Shown here in pieces: positions 1-7,245 of a stretch of DNA of 32,127 nt. Positions within the stretch are counted from its first letter, which is position 1. Every line of letters starts with the position of its first letter. A model generated the notes under the pieces. It saw only the letters and a list, made by a program, of their open reading frames with translations. It had not been told where the DNA came from and did no database searches. A program made the translations under genes and the position numbers. This DNA is from Xanthobacteraceae bacterium. GTDB taxonomy: Bacteria > Pseudomonadota > Alphaproteobacteria > Rhizobiales > Xanthobacteraceae. The stretch is from contig JAIESR010000117.1 of the NCBI GenBank assembly GCA_019745775.1, forward strand, positions 1 to 32,127. Direction: 5' to 3'.

Positions 1-1
1 A

Positions 2-892
2 GCTCCGGCGGCGCCCGCCGCCGCGACGGCGCGGCGGCGCGCCGTTGCCATCGCCGCGCTGGTGCTGCTGCCGGTCGGCGCCATGGCGCTTTATCTTGCG
101 GTCGGCTCGCCCCTGCTGCCCGGACAGCCGCTGGCGGAGCGCGGTCCGGCGGAGCGGCAGACGATCGAACAGATGGTGGCGCAGGTCGAGGCGCATCTCG
201 CCAAGAACCCGGACGAGGCCCGTGGCTGGGAGGTGGTCGCGCCGATCTATCTGCGCATGGGACGCTTCGAGGACGCGGTGAAGGCGCGCCGCCGCGTGCT
301 TGAGCTCAACGGTCCGAGCGCCGACCGCCACGCCGGGCTCGGCGAGGCGCTGGCCGCGGCGGCAAACGGCGTCGTCACCGCGGAAGCGCTGGCGGCGTTC
401 AAGGCCGCCGTCGCGCTCGACGGCGAGCATGTCATGGCGCAGTTCTTCCTCGGCCTCGCCGCCGAGCAGGACGGGCGCGTCAACGACGCCATTGCGATCT
501 GGCGCGCGGTGCTCGCGGGCGCGCCGGCGGATTCGCGGCTGGCGCAATTCATCCGCGGCGAACTGATCCGCGTTGGTGGCGCTCCCAGCGGCGGACCGGG
601 TGGCGCTCCCGAGCGCGGACCGAGCGAGGAGCAGGTCGCGGCGGCCCAGGATCTGCCGCCCGAGCAGCGCGTCGCCATGATCAAGGGCATGGTCGCGCAG
701 CTGGCCGAGCGGCTCGGCAAGGACGGTTCCGACGTCGAAGGGTGGCTGCGGCTGGTGCGCTCCTATATGGTACTGGGCGAGCGCGAGCGGGCGCTCGCGG
801 CCGCCGGCGACGCCCGCCGCGCGCTCGCGGGCGAGCCCGACAAGCTCAAGCGGATCGACGAGCTGGTCAAAGGACTTGGTCTCGACGGTTGA
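2..892 (+). CDS. ccmI: Cytochrome c maturation protein CcmI (CycH), 3' part
   Basis: The reading frame is open from the first bases of the window, so the start codon lies upstream and this is a partial gene. The visible part opens with an Arg-rich turn followed by a hydrophobic segment (about codons 15-33, AIAALVLLPVGAMALYLAV), matching the second membrane span of CcmI. A periplasmic tetratricopeptide region follows, with repeats around AHLAKNPDEARGWEVVAPIY, AFKAAVALDGEHVMAQFFLG and MVAQLAERLGKDGSDVEGWL. CcmI presents apocytochrome c to the haem ligation machinery (CcmF/CcmH). The immediate neighbours ccmE, ccmF and ccmH, in the order known as cycHJKL in rhizobia, make the call secure. A Gly/Pro-rich linker (GGAPSGGPGGAPERGPSEEQ) separates the TPR blocks. 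The stop is 37 bases before ccmE, consistent with one operon. Confidence 0.93.
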   Translation, partial: APAAPAAATARRRAVAIAALVLLPVGAMALYLAVGSPLLPGQPLAERGPAERQTIEQMVAQVEAHLAKNPDEARGWEVVAPIYLRMGRFEDAVKARRRVLELNGPSADRHAGLGEALAAAANGVVTAEALAAFKAAVALDGEHVMAQFFLGLAAEQDGRVNDAIAIWRAVLAGAPADSRLAQFIRGELIRVGGAPSGGPGGAPERGPSEEQVAAAQDLPPEQRVAMIKGMVAQLAERLGKDGSDVEGWLRLVRSYMVLGERERALAAAGDARRALAGEPDKLKRIDELVKGLGLDG

Positions 893-929
893 CCCCGACA
901 CTTAAAGAAAGACGACGCCGGAACACGCC

Positions 930-1406
930 ATGACCCGCAAGCAACGACGCCTTGTCCTGATCGGCTCGTCCCTGGCGGTGCTGGTGCTCGCGGTCGGTCT
1001 GATGCTCACCGCGTTCAGGGACTCGATCGTCTTCTTCAACTCGCCGACCGACGTGGTCGAGAAGCAGATCGCGCCCGGCGCGCGCATCCGCCTTGGCGGG
1101 CTGGTGAAGGAAGGCAGCATCAGGCGCAGCGACAACCTGCAGGTCCGCTTCGAAGTGACCGACGGCCGCAACACGATCCCGGTGGCGTATCAGGGCCTGC
1201 TGCCCGATCTGTTCCGGGAAGGGCAGGGCGTGGTGACCGAAGGCGCGCTCGATCAGGCCGGCCTGTTCAAGGCCGACAGCGTGCTCGCCAAGCACGACGA
1301 GAACTACATGCCGCGCGAGGTCGCCGACCGGCTCAAGCAGCAGGGCCACTGGAAGGACGATGCCGGCAAGAAGACCGGCACCGCCGGCAAAGGGGTGGTG
1401 CAGTGA
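930..1406 (+). CDS. ccmE: Cytochrome c-type biogenesis haem chaperone CcmE (CycJ)
   Basis: This 158-residue protein has the usual length for CcmE. It has one N-terminal membrane anchor (about residues 7-27) after a short basic cytoplasmic stretch. The periplasmic beta-barrel domain begins at [10 protein letters not shown]. The haem-binding motif is intact: KHDENYMP at 121-128, with His122 as the covalent haem ligand and Tyr126 as the axial ligand. The Lys/Gly-rich tail after residue 140 is typically disordered. CcmE receives haem from CcmC/CcmD and passes it to CcmF. It follows ccmI at 37 bases, but the normal close linkage to ccmF is broken by a 558-base insert carrying a DUF559 gene and palindromic repeats. 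Confidence 0.97.
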   Translation: MTRKQRRLVLIGSSLAVLVLAVGLMLTAFRDSIVFFNSPTDVVEKQIAPGARIRLGGLVKEGSIRRSDNLQVRFEVTDGRNTIPVAYQGLLPDLFREGQGVVTEGALDQAGLFKADSVLAKHDENYMPREVADRLKQQGHWKDDAGKKTGTAGKGVVQ

Positions 1407-1446
1407 CACTGGAAGTGGATGTCTTGGTGGTGCCGCGCGCTCGGTG

Positions 1447-1505
1447 CCACCCTCTCCCCTTGAGGGAGAGGGTGGTCCTCGCGCAGCGAGGACCGGGTGA
1501 GGGGT
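1447..1505. repeat. REP-like double hairpin, left copy flanking the DUF559 gene
   Basis: Two adjacent hairpins are visible. The first is a perfect 12-bp stem, CCACCCTCTCCC at 1447-1458 pairing with 1464-1475 across a 5-base loop. The second is a 9-bp stem at 1474-1482 pairing with 1486-1494 across three bases. The unit ends in CCGGGTGAGGGGT (1493-1505). An inverted copy with the same plan lies at 1823-1941, on the other side of the DUF559 gene. I recall palindromes with CCCTCTCCC and GGTGAGGGG cores as dispersed intergenic repeats in Bradyrhizobium relatives, but copy number here cannot be measured. Confidence 0.85.
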
Positions 1506-1506
1506 G

Positions 1507-1968
1507 ATGATCGCTCCGAACGTCAAGCGGCTACGAACCAATATGACGGACGCCGAGCAGAAGCTCTGGCGTGCGCGGCGGTCGCGCGGTACCGGCGCCA
1601 AGTTCGGGCGGCAAGTACCGCTTGGTCCTTTCATCGTTGATTTTGTCTGTTTTGAAGCGAAGCTTATCATTGAGGTCGATGGTGGGCAGCACGCGGACAG
1701 TCAGCGCGATGCCAAGCGTGACCGCTATTTCGTGGATCGCGGCTATCGCGTGCTGCGCTTCTGGAACAACGATGTCTTGAAGAATTTGGAAGGTGTGCTT
1801 ATTCGCATCACCGAGTTTGCGGACCCCTCACCCGGCGCGCTGCGCGCGCCACCCTCTCCCAGTCGAAGTCGGATGTTTCCGACTTCGACCACTCTAATAA
1901 GTGCTGAACTCGGGTATACCCGAGTTCGGGTGGGAGAGGGTCAGACCGAGCCCGGTGCACGATCATGA
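1507..1968 (+). CDS. DUF559 (VSR-like PD-(D/E)XK fold) endonuclease-domain protein
   Basis: The protein matches the DUF559 family, which is related in fold to very-short-patch repair endonucleases. The N-terminus has the typical NVKRLRTNMTDAEQKLWRARR segment start. Acidic candidate catalytic residues sit in IVDFVCF and IIEVDGGQH, and RFWNNDVLKN closes the domain. By about residue 108 the conserved domain is over and the remaining frame (DPSPGALRAPPSPSRS and on) is only translation of the right-hand palindromic repeat, so the C-terminus is repeat-derived. The ATG at 1507 directly follows the GAGGGG of the left repeat, and a GTG at 1504 is an alternative. The TGA overlaps the ATG of ccmF (ATGA, 1965-1968), suggesting translational coupling. 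Biological role unknown; the gene sits inside the ccm operon between inverted repeats. Confidence 0.85.
   Translation: MIAPNVKRLRTNMTDAEQKLWRARRSRGTGAKFGRQVPLGPFIVDFVCFEAKLIIEVDGGQHADSQRDAKRDRYFVDRGYRVLRFWNNDVLKNLEGVLIRITEFADPSPGALRAPPSPSRSRMFPTSTTLISAELGYTRVRVGEGQTEPGARS
1823..1941. repeat. REP-like repeat, right inverted copy, expanded by two nested palindromes
   Basis: Reading from 1823, ACCCCTCACCCGG is the exact inverse of the left copy's 1493-1505. A 7-bp stem follows (1834-1840 with 1844-1850, loop TGC), then CCACCCTCTCCC (1849-1860). Its partner GGGAGAGGGT is displaced to 1932-1941. The 71 bases between hold two further perfect hairpins: 1862-1873 with 1878-1889, and an uninterrupted palindrome at 1906-1927 centred on TATA. 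The repeat is translated as the C-terminus of the DUF559 protein and runs to within 24 bases of the ccmF start. Confidence 0.85.
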
Positions 1969-3947
1969 CTCCGGAAATCGGCCACTACGCGCTGGTGCTC
2001 GCCTTCGCGCTCGGCATTTTCCAGGGTTGCGTGCCGCTCTATGGCGCGCAGCGCAACGATCCGGTGCTGATGGCGACGGCCGTGCCGACCGCCGTGGCGC
2101 AGTTCGTGTTTATCGGCATCGCGTTCGCGGCGCTCACGCTCGCCTATGTCGGCTCCGACTTCTCCGTCGTCAACGTGTTCGAGAATTCGCATTCGCTGAA
2201 GCCCTTGATCTACAAGATCAGCGGCGTGTGGGGAAACCACGAAGGCTCGATGCTGTTGTGGGTGCTAATCCTCGCGCTGTTCGGCGCGCTGGTCGCGATC
2301 TTCGGCGGCAACCTGCCGCTGACGCTCAAGGCCAATGTGCTGTCGGTGCAGTCGTGGATCGCCGTCGCCTTTATCCTGTTCATCCTCGCGACCTCGAATC
2401 CGTTCCTGCGGCTCGTTCCCACGCCCGCGGAAGGCCGCGACCTCAATCCGCTGCTGCAGGACCCCGGCCTCGCGATCCATCCGCCGCTCCTGTACGTCGG
2501 CTATGTCGGGCTCTCGATCTCGTTCTCGTTCGCGATCGCGGCGCTGATCGAAGGACGCATCGACGCCGCCTGGGCGCGCTGGGTGCGGCCTTGGACGCTG
2601 CTCGCCTGGATCTTCCTGACGCTCGGGATCGCGATGGGCTCGTACTGGGCCTACTACACGCTCGGCTGGGGCGGCTGGTGGTTCTGGGACCCGGTCGAGA
2701 ACGCCTCCTTCATGCCGTGGCTGATCGCGACCGCGCTGTTGCACTCCGCCGTCGTGATGGAGAAGCGCAACGCGCTCAAGATCTGGACCATCCTGCTCGC
2801 GATCCTGGCGTTCTCGCTGTCGCTGATCGGCACCTTCCTGGTGCGCTCCGGCGTTCTCACCTCGGTGCATGCCTTCGCCACCGATCCGACCCGCGGCGTC
2901 TTCATCCTGGCGCTGCTGATTGTCTTCATCGGCGGCGCGCTGGCGCTGTTCGCCTGGCGGGCGCCGCTGCTCAAGCAGGGTGGGCTGTTCGCGCCGGTGT
3001 CGCGCGAAGGCGCGCTGGTGCTCAACAACCTGTTCCTGGTCACCGCCTGCCTGACGGTGTTCGTCGGCACGCTCTATCCGTTGGCGCTCGAGGCGCTCAC
3101 CGGCGAGAAGATCTCGGTCGGCGCACCGTTCTTCAACGCGACCTTCGGCCCGCTGTTCCTGATGCTGCTCTTGGCGGTGCCGTTCGGCCCGCTGCTGGCC
3201 TGGAAGCGCGGCGACCTGCCGGGCGTGGCGCAGCGGCTGATGGCCGCGGCCGGTGTCGCGCTGGTGGTGATGGTCGCGACCTATGCGATCGCCTGGGGCG
3301 GGCCGGTGCTCGCGCCTGTCATGATCGGCATCGCGGTGTTCGTGATCGCGGGCGCGCTCACCGATTTCGCCGAGCGTGCCGGCGTCGGCAGGGTGCCGCT
3401 TGGCACGTCCGTCCGGCGAGCCGCCGGCCTGCCGCGCTCGGCCTGGGGCACCATGCTTGCGCATCTCGGGCTCGGCCTGACGCTGATCGGCATCGTCGGC
3501 GAAACGCAATTCGGCTCCGAGCGCATCGCCGAGATGAAGCCCGGGCAGACGATGGCGATCGCCGGCTACGATTTCCACTTCGACGGCATCGCCGTTCGGC
3601 CCGGCCCGAACTATCGCGACCAGGTCGCGACCTTCACGGTCCGTCGCGGCGGCGACGTCATCGGCGTGATGGCGCCGTCGAAGCGCACATTCCCGGCGCG
3701 TTCGACCACACGCACCGAGGCGGCGCTGATGGCGCGCGGCTTCAGCCAGCTCTACCTCTCGCTCGGCGACGTTTCGGCGTCGGGCACGCTGGCCGTGCGC
3801 GTCTATCACAAGCCGCTGGTGCTGCTGATCTGGCTCGGCACCATCGTGATGGTGATCGGCGGGACGCTATCGCTGACCGACCGGCGGCTGCGCGTCGGCG
3901 CGCCGAAGCCGGCGCGGGGCAAGGCGGCGATGCAGCCGGCGGAGTAG
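1965..3947 (+). CDS. ccmF: Haem lyase subunit CcmF (CycK)
   Basis: At 660 residues this is a full-length CcmF, a polytopic inner-membrane protein that ligates haem to apocytochrome c together with CcmH and CcmI. The conserved WGNHEGS motif is at residues 89-95. The tryptophan-rich WWD signature WGGWWFWDPVEN begins at residue 235. Many hydrophobic segments run throughout, and a large periplasmic region lies before the last membrane span near residue 615-635 (LVLLIWLGTIVMVIGGTLSL). The ATG at 1965 overlaps the stop of the upstream DUF559 gene, so translation may depend on that gene. ccmH starts 5 bases after the stop. Confidence 0.97.
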   Translation: MTPEIGHYALVLAFALGIFQGCVPLYGAQRNDPVLMATAVPTAVAQFVFIGIAFAALTLAYVGSDFSVVNVFENSHSLKPLIYKISGVWGNHEGSMLLWVLILALFGALVAIFGGNLPLTLKANVLSVQSWIAVAFILFILATSNPFLRLVPTPAEGRDLNPLLQDPGLAIHPPLLYVGYVGLSISFSFAIAALIEGRIDAAWARWVRPWTLLAWIFLTLGIAMGSYWAYYTLGWGGWWFWDPVENASFMPWLIATALLHSAVVMEKRNALKIWTILLAILAFSLSLIGTFLVRSGVLTSVHAFATDPTRGVFILALLIVFIGGALALFAWRAPLLKQGGLFAPVSREGALVLNNLFLVTACLTVFVGTLYPLALEALTGEKISVGAPFFNATFGPLFLMLLLAVPFGPLLAWKRGDLPGVAQRLMAAAGVALVVMVATYAIAWGGPVLAPVMIGIAVFVIAGALTDFAERAGVGRVPLGTSVRRAAGLPRSAWGTMLAHLGLGLTLIGIVGETQFGSERIAEMKPGQTMAIAGYDFHFDGIAVRPGPNYRDQVATFTVRRGGDVIGVMAPSKRTFPARSTTRTEAALMARGFSQLYLSLGDVSASGTLAVRVYHKPLVLLIWLGTIVMVIGGTLSLTDRRLRVGAPKPARGKAAMQPAE

Positions 3948-3952
3948 GGCTC

Positions 3953-4441
3953 ATGCGTTGGTTGCGGCTCGTTGCAATTCTGCTCGTGCTCGGCCCGGCG
4001 TCGCAGGCGCCGGCGGTGCAGCCCGACGAGATTCTGAAGGACCCGGCGCAGGAGGCGCGCGCCCGCGAGCTGTCGAAGCAGCTGCGCTGCATGGTGTGTC
4101 AGAATCAATCGATCGACGATTCCGACGCGCCGCTCGCCCGTGATTTGCGAATTCTCGTGCGAGAGAGATTGCAGGCCGGCGACAGCAACAGCCAGGTGCT
4201 CGACTTCCTGGTGCAGCGCTACGGCGAGTTCGTGCTGCTGCGCCCACGCCTGCATTGGCGTACCGCGCTGCTGTGGCTGGCGCCGCCGGTGCTGCTGATC
4301 GGCGGGGGGCTCATTCTGTTGATGCTGGCGCGCCGCCGCCGCGGGGCAGGCCCCGTCGACGCAGCATTGCCCCAGGGGGGTGCGCTGACGCCGGACGAGG
4401 AACGGCGCCTGGCCGGGCTGATGAAGCCCGAGGATCGCTGA
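3953..4441 (+). CDS. ccmH: Cytochrome c-type biogenesis protein CcmH (CycL)
   Basis: The 162-residue product begins with a signal-like hydrophobic stretch (WLRLVAILLVLGPASQAPA). The defining LRCxxCQ motif is present as LRCMVCQNQSI, with Cys46 and Cys49. This pair reduces apocytochrome haem-binding cysteines before haem attachment. A C-terminal membrane span (about 103-123, LLWLAPPVLLIGGGLILLML) is followed by an Arg-rich cytoplasmic turn and a short tail. The start at 3953 is five bases after the ccmF stop; the same frame is open far upstream, but only inside ccmF. It ends the ccm operon here; the thioredoxin-like ccmG is not in the window. Confidence 0.96.
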   Translation: MRWLRLVAILLVLGPASQAPAVQPDEILKDPAQEARARELSKQLRCMVCQNQSIDDSDAPLARDLRILVRERLQAGDSNSQVLDFLVQRYGEFVLLRPRLHWRTALLWLAPPVLLIGGGLILLMLARRRRGAGPVDAALPQGGALTPDEERRLAGLMKPEDR

Positions 4442-4628
4442 AAATCCTGAATTGTCGGCTCCAAATCGTTGATCTGGATCGATAATCAAGAAAGACGCGA
4501 CCTTACCAAGTTTTAATCCCACCGACAGGCCCCTGTAAGGGTCGCCCCCCCATCTTCGCGTCCGGACGACACAACAAAACGAGCTCGGCCCGGGCGGGAC
4601 GAGCGTCCGACAGATGGAGATCAACCTC

Positions 4629-6215
4629 ATGACAGATAATCTCACCAGCAAGCCGCGCGGCATACTCTCTGCCCGCCGGTTTGCGCTTCTCGCTACCGCG
4701 GTCGCCGGGCTCGGCGCCACCGCCGTGTTCTTTGCGCCGGACGTTTCGGTGCGTTCGAATTTCCCGCCGGCCGCGCAGGCCCAGAACTTGTCGCAGCAGG
4801 CGCAAACCGCGCAGCGCCCGGTCGGCTTCGCCGATATCGTGGAGCGCGTGAAGCCCGCCGTGATTTCGGTTCGCGTGCGCGTCGACGCGCCGCGCCTGAG
4901 CATGCAGAGCGCGCCGTTCCAGCAAGGCTCGCCGATGGATCGCTTCTTCCGCCGCTTCGGCGAGGGCGACGAGTTCGGTATGTCCCCGGACGGACGCGCC
5001 CAGCCGGACGGTCGTGCGCAGCCCGAACAACGCGGCCAGCGCGCCGTGCCGGTTCCTCCCGGCGGACGTAACACCACCGGCCAGGGCTCGGGATTCTTCA
5101 TCAGCGCGGATGGTTATGCCGTGACCAATAATCACGTCGTCGATCGCGCGAACAACGTCCAGGTGATCGCCGACGACGGCAAGGTCTACGACGCCCGGGT
5201 GATCGGCACCGACCCGCGCACCGACCTCGCGCTCGTCAAGGTCGACGGGCGCACCGACTTCCCGTTCGTCACGCTCGCGGAAGCCCCGCCGCGCGTCGGC
5301 GACTGGGTCCTCGCCGTCGGCAATCCGTTCGGCCTCGGCGGAACGGTGACCGCTGGCATCGTCTCGGCCAACGGCCGAGACATCGGCGCTGGCCCTTATG
5401 ACGACTTCATCCAGATCGACGCACCGGTCAACCGCGGCAACTCCGGCGGTCCGACCTTCGACGTCAACGGCAACGTCATCGGTGTGAACACCGCGATCTT
5501 CTCGCCGTCGGGCGGCAATGTCGGCATCGCCTTCGCCATTCCGGCGAGCACGGTCCGCTCGGTCGTCGCGCAGCTGCGCGACCGTGGCTCCGTGACACGC
5601 GGATGGATCGGCGTGCAGATCCAGCCGGTCACGGCCGAAATCGCCGACAGCCTGAACCTGAAGTCCACACAGGGCGCACTCGTCTCCGAGCCGCAGGCCG
5701 GCAGCCCGGCGGTGACCGCCGGCATCCGTGCCGGCGACATCATCACCCACGTCAACGGCACTCCGGTCCGGGATGCCCGCGAGCTGGCGCGCACCATCGG
5801 CGCGATGCCGCCGAATACCAGCGTGCGTCTGACGGTGCTGCGTAACGGCGCCGAGCAGCAGATGACGCTTACCCTCGGCGAACTGCCGAACCAGCGCGAA
5901 GCCCGCGCCACGCCTGAGCCCCGCAAGGAGAATCAGGGAACCGAAGTTCCGCGTCTCGGGCTGACGCTGGCGCCGGCGGACGGCGGCGGTGAAGGCGTCG
6001 CGGTCACCAATGTCGAGCAGGGCAGCATCGCCGCCGAGCACGGTTTCCGGCAGGGCGACGTGATCCTGAGCATTGCCAACAAGCCGGTCAAATCGCCGGC
6101 GGAAGTCCGCGACATGTTTGCCGATGCACAGAAAGGCGGCGCGCGTAACGTCTTGGTGCGGGTCAAGAGCGGCGACAGCATCCGGTTCGTCGCGGTGCGT
6201 CTCAGCCGCGCCTAG
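4629..6215 (+). CDS. degP: Do-like periplasmic serine protease DegP/HtrA
   Basis: Two in-frame ATGs exist. The one at 4629 has GGAGA eight bases upstream and is preferred over 4614; it gives 528 residues. A basic N-terminus and hydrophobic stretch (FALLATAVAGLGATAVFF) form a signal or anchor. The trypsin-like domain has an intact triad: His169 in TNNHVV, Asp199 in RTDLAL and Ser272 in RGNSGGP. Two PDZ domains follow, at about 325-418 and 442-525. A Gly/Gln/Arg-rich insertion around DGRAQPDGRAQPEQRGQ replaces the usual Q-linker. DegP degrades or refolds misfolded envelope proteins. The adjacent two-component pair may belong to the same envelope-stress response, but this is inferred from position only. 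Confidence 0.95.
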   Translation: MTDNLTSKPRGILSARRFALLATAVAGLGATAVFFAPDVSVRSNFPPAAQAQNLSQQAQTAQRPVGFADIVERVKPAVISVRVRVDAPRLSMQSAPFQQGSPMDRFFRRFGEGDEFGMSPDGRAQPDGRAQPEQRGQRAVPVPPGGRNTTGQGSGFFISADGYAVTNNHVVDRANNVQVIADDGKVYDARVIGTDPRTDLALVKVDGRTDFPFVTLAEAPPRVGDWVLAVGNPFGLGGTVTAGIVSANGRDIGAGPYDDFIQIDAPVNRGNSGGPTFDVNGNVIGVNTAIFSPSGGNVGIAFAIPASTVRSVVAQLRDRGSVTRGWIGVQIQPVTAEIADSLNLKSTQGALVSEPQAGSPAVTAGIRAGDIITHVNGTPVRDARELARTIGAMPPNTSVRLTVLRNGAEQQMTLTLGELPNQREARATPEPRKENQGTEVPRLGLTLAPADGGGEGVAVTNVEQGSIAAEHGFRQGDVILSIANKPVKSPAEVRDMFADAQKGGARNVLVRVKSGDSIRFVAVRLSRA

Positions 6216-6269
6216 TTCGAATGGGACGTTCCGCCGGCATCCGTCGCCCCCGCCGGTGGCACGAACCAG

Positions 6270-6298
6270 GGGGACGGGCGCGTCAGTTGCCCGTCCCC
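6270..6298 (+). terminator. Hairpin after degP, possible terminator
   Basis: A perfect 10-bp stem, GGGGACGGGC (6270-6279) with GCCCGTCCCC (6289-6298), has a 9-base loop and lies 54 bases after the degP stop. There is no clear T-run, which is common for high-GC alphaproteobacteria, so termination is likely but not certain. Confidence 0.55.
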
Positions 6299-6352
6299 AG
6301 CTCTAGCCAATTTCGGTCAGGTTTCCGTCGCCCCCACCGGGCCGGAATTGGT

Positions 6353-6385
6353 CGAGGGGCGGTGGGTTCATCCCGCCGCCCCTCG
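6353..6385 (+). terminator. Second strong hairpin upstream of the response regulator
   Basis: A 14-bp stem with one G-T wobble pairs 6353-6366 with 6372-6385 around a 5-base loop (TTCAT). It is followed by CTCTC rather than a T-run. Another imperfect pair, CCAATTTCGG (6307-6316) with CCGGAATTGG (6342-6351), lies just before it. It may terminate degP transcripts or structure the leader of the two-component operon. Confidence 0.45.
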
Positions 6386-6516
6386 CTCTCAACAGGACGC
6401 AGGAACTTGCAACGGGGCACTATTTAGGTACGGTCGCCATGACGATTGCAATGCAGAGTGTTCGCGCGCCCAAGCGGCATGAGCCGCATGAGAAGGGCCA
6501 GGACAGAGAAGCTCCG

Positions 6517-7191
6517 ATGCGCCTCCTGATCATCGAAGACGACCGCGACGCGGCCGACTACCTGGTCAAGGCCTTTCGCGAGGTCGGCCATGTCGCCGAG
6601 CTCGCGACCGATGGCGAGGAAGGTCTCGCGCATGCGCTCGACGGCCAGTACGACGTGCTCATCGTCGACCGCATGCTGCCCAAGCTCGACGGCTTGAGCG
6701 TAATTGGAACACTGCGTGCCAAAGGCAACGACACGCCGGCGCTGATCCTGTCGGCGCTCGCGCAGGTCGACGACCGCGTGAAGGGCCTGCGCGCCGGCGG
6801 CGACGACTACCTGCCGAAGCCTTATTCGTTCTCCGAGCTTTTGGCGCGCATCGAAGTGCTGGCGCGCCGCCGCGGCGGCCGCGAGGAGATGATCTACCGG
6901 GTCGCCGACCTCGAACTCGACCGGCTGTCGCACCAGGTCAAGCGCGCCAACGAAGAGATCATCCTGCAGCCGCGCGAATTCCGCCTGCTCGAATACCTCA
7001 TGAAGCACGCGGGGCAGGTGGTGACGCGCACCATGCTGCTCGAGAACGTTTGGGACTATCACTTCGATCCGCAGACCAACGTGATCGACGTTCACATTTC
7101 GCGGCTGCGCTCAAAGATCGATAAAGGCTTTTCGCAGCAATTGCTGCACACGGTGCGCGGTGCGGGCTATATGATCCGCGACGGCAGGTAA
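6517..7191 (+). CDS. OmpR/PhoB-family response regulator
   Basis: From the ATG at 6517 the protein starts directly with the receiver domain (MRLLIIEDDRDAADY), giving 224 residues. The frame is open back to an ATG at 6439, which would add 26 unconserved residues. Acidic pocket residues are Glu7, Asp8 and Asp9. The phosphoacceptor is Asp51 (VLIVDRMLP) and the conserved lysine is Lys101 (LPKPYSF). The C-terminal half is a winged-helix DNA-binding domain (LQPREFRLLEYLMKHAGQ, TNVIDVHISRLRSKID, TVRGAGYMI). The cognate kinase gene starts 54 bases downstream. The regulated genes cannot be read from the sequence; position next to degP suggests envelope stress. Confidence 0.94.
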   Translation: MRLLIIEDDRDAADYLVKAFREVGHVAELATDGEEGLAHALDGQYDVLIVDRMLPKLDGLSVIGTLRAKGNDTPALILSALAQVDDRVKGLRAGGDDYLPKPYSFSELLARIEVLARRRGGREEMIYRVADLELDRLSHQVKRANEEIILQPREFRLLEYLMKHAGQVVTRTMLLENVWDYHFDPQTNVIDVHISRLRSKIDKGFSQQLLHTVRGAGYMIRDGR

Positions 7192-7245
7192 CTCACGCGC
7201 GGGCGCGCGAATCTGCCATTCTGCCGTCGTGTCGAAGGTTAACGC

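Noticed and set aside
2265-3809. Long minus-strand frame opposite ccmF
   Set aside because: Composition dominated by Arg, Glu and Gln caused by antisense reading of hydrophobic codons; ccmF is certain.
4503-6041. Long minus-strand frame opposite degP
   Set aside because: Shadow of degP, rich in Asp, Arg and Ala with no family motifs.
6402-6430. GGAAC motif before the response regulator as an ECF sigma (EcfG or RpoE-type) promoter
   Set aside because: No matching -10 element occurs at the required distance.
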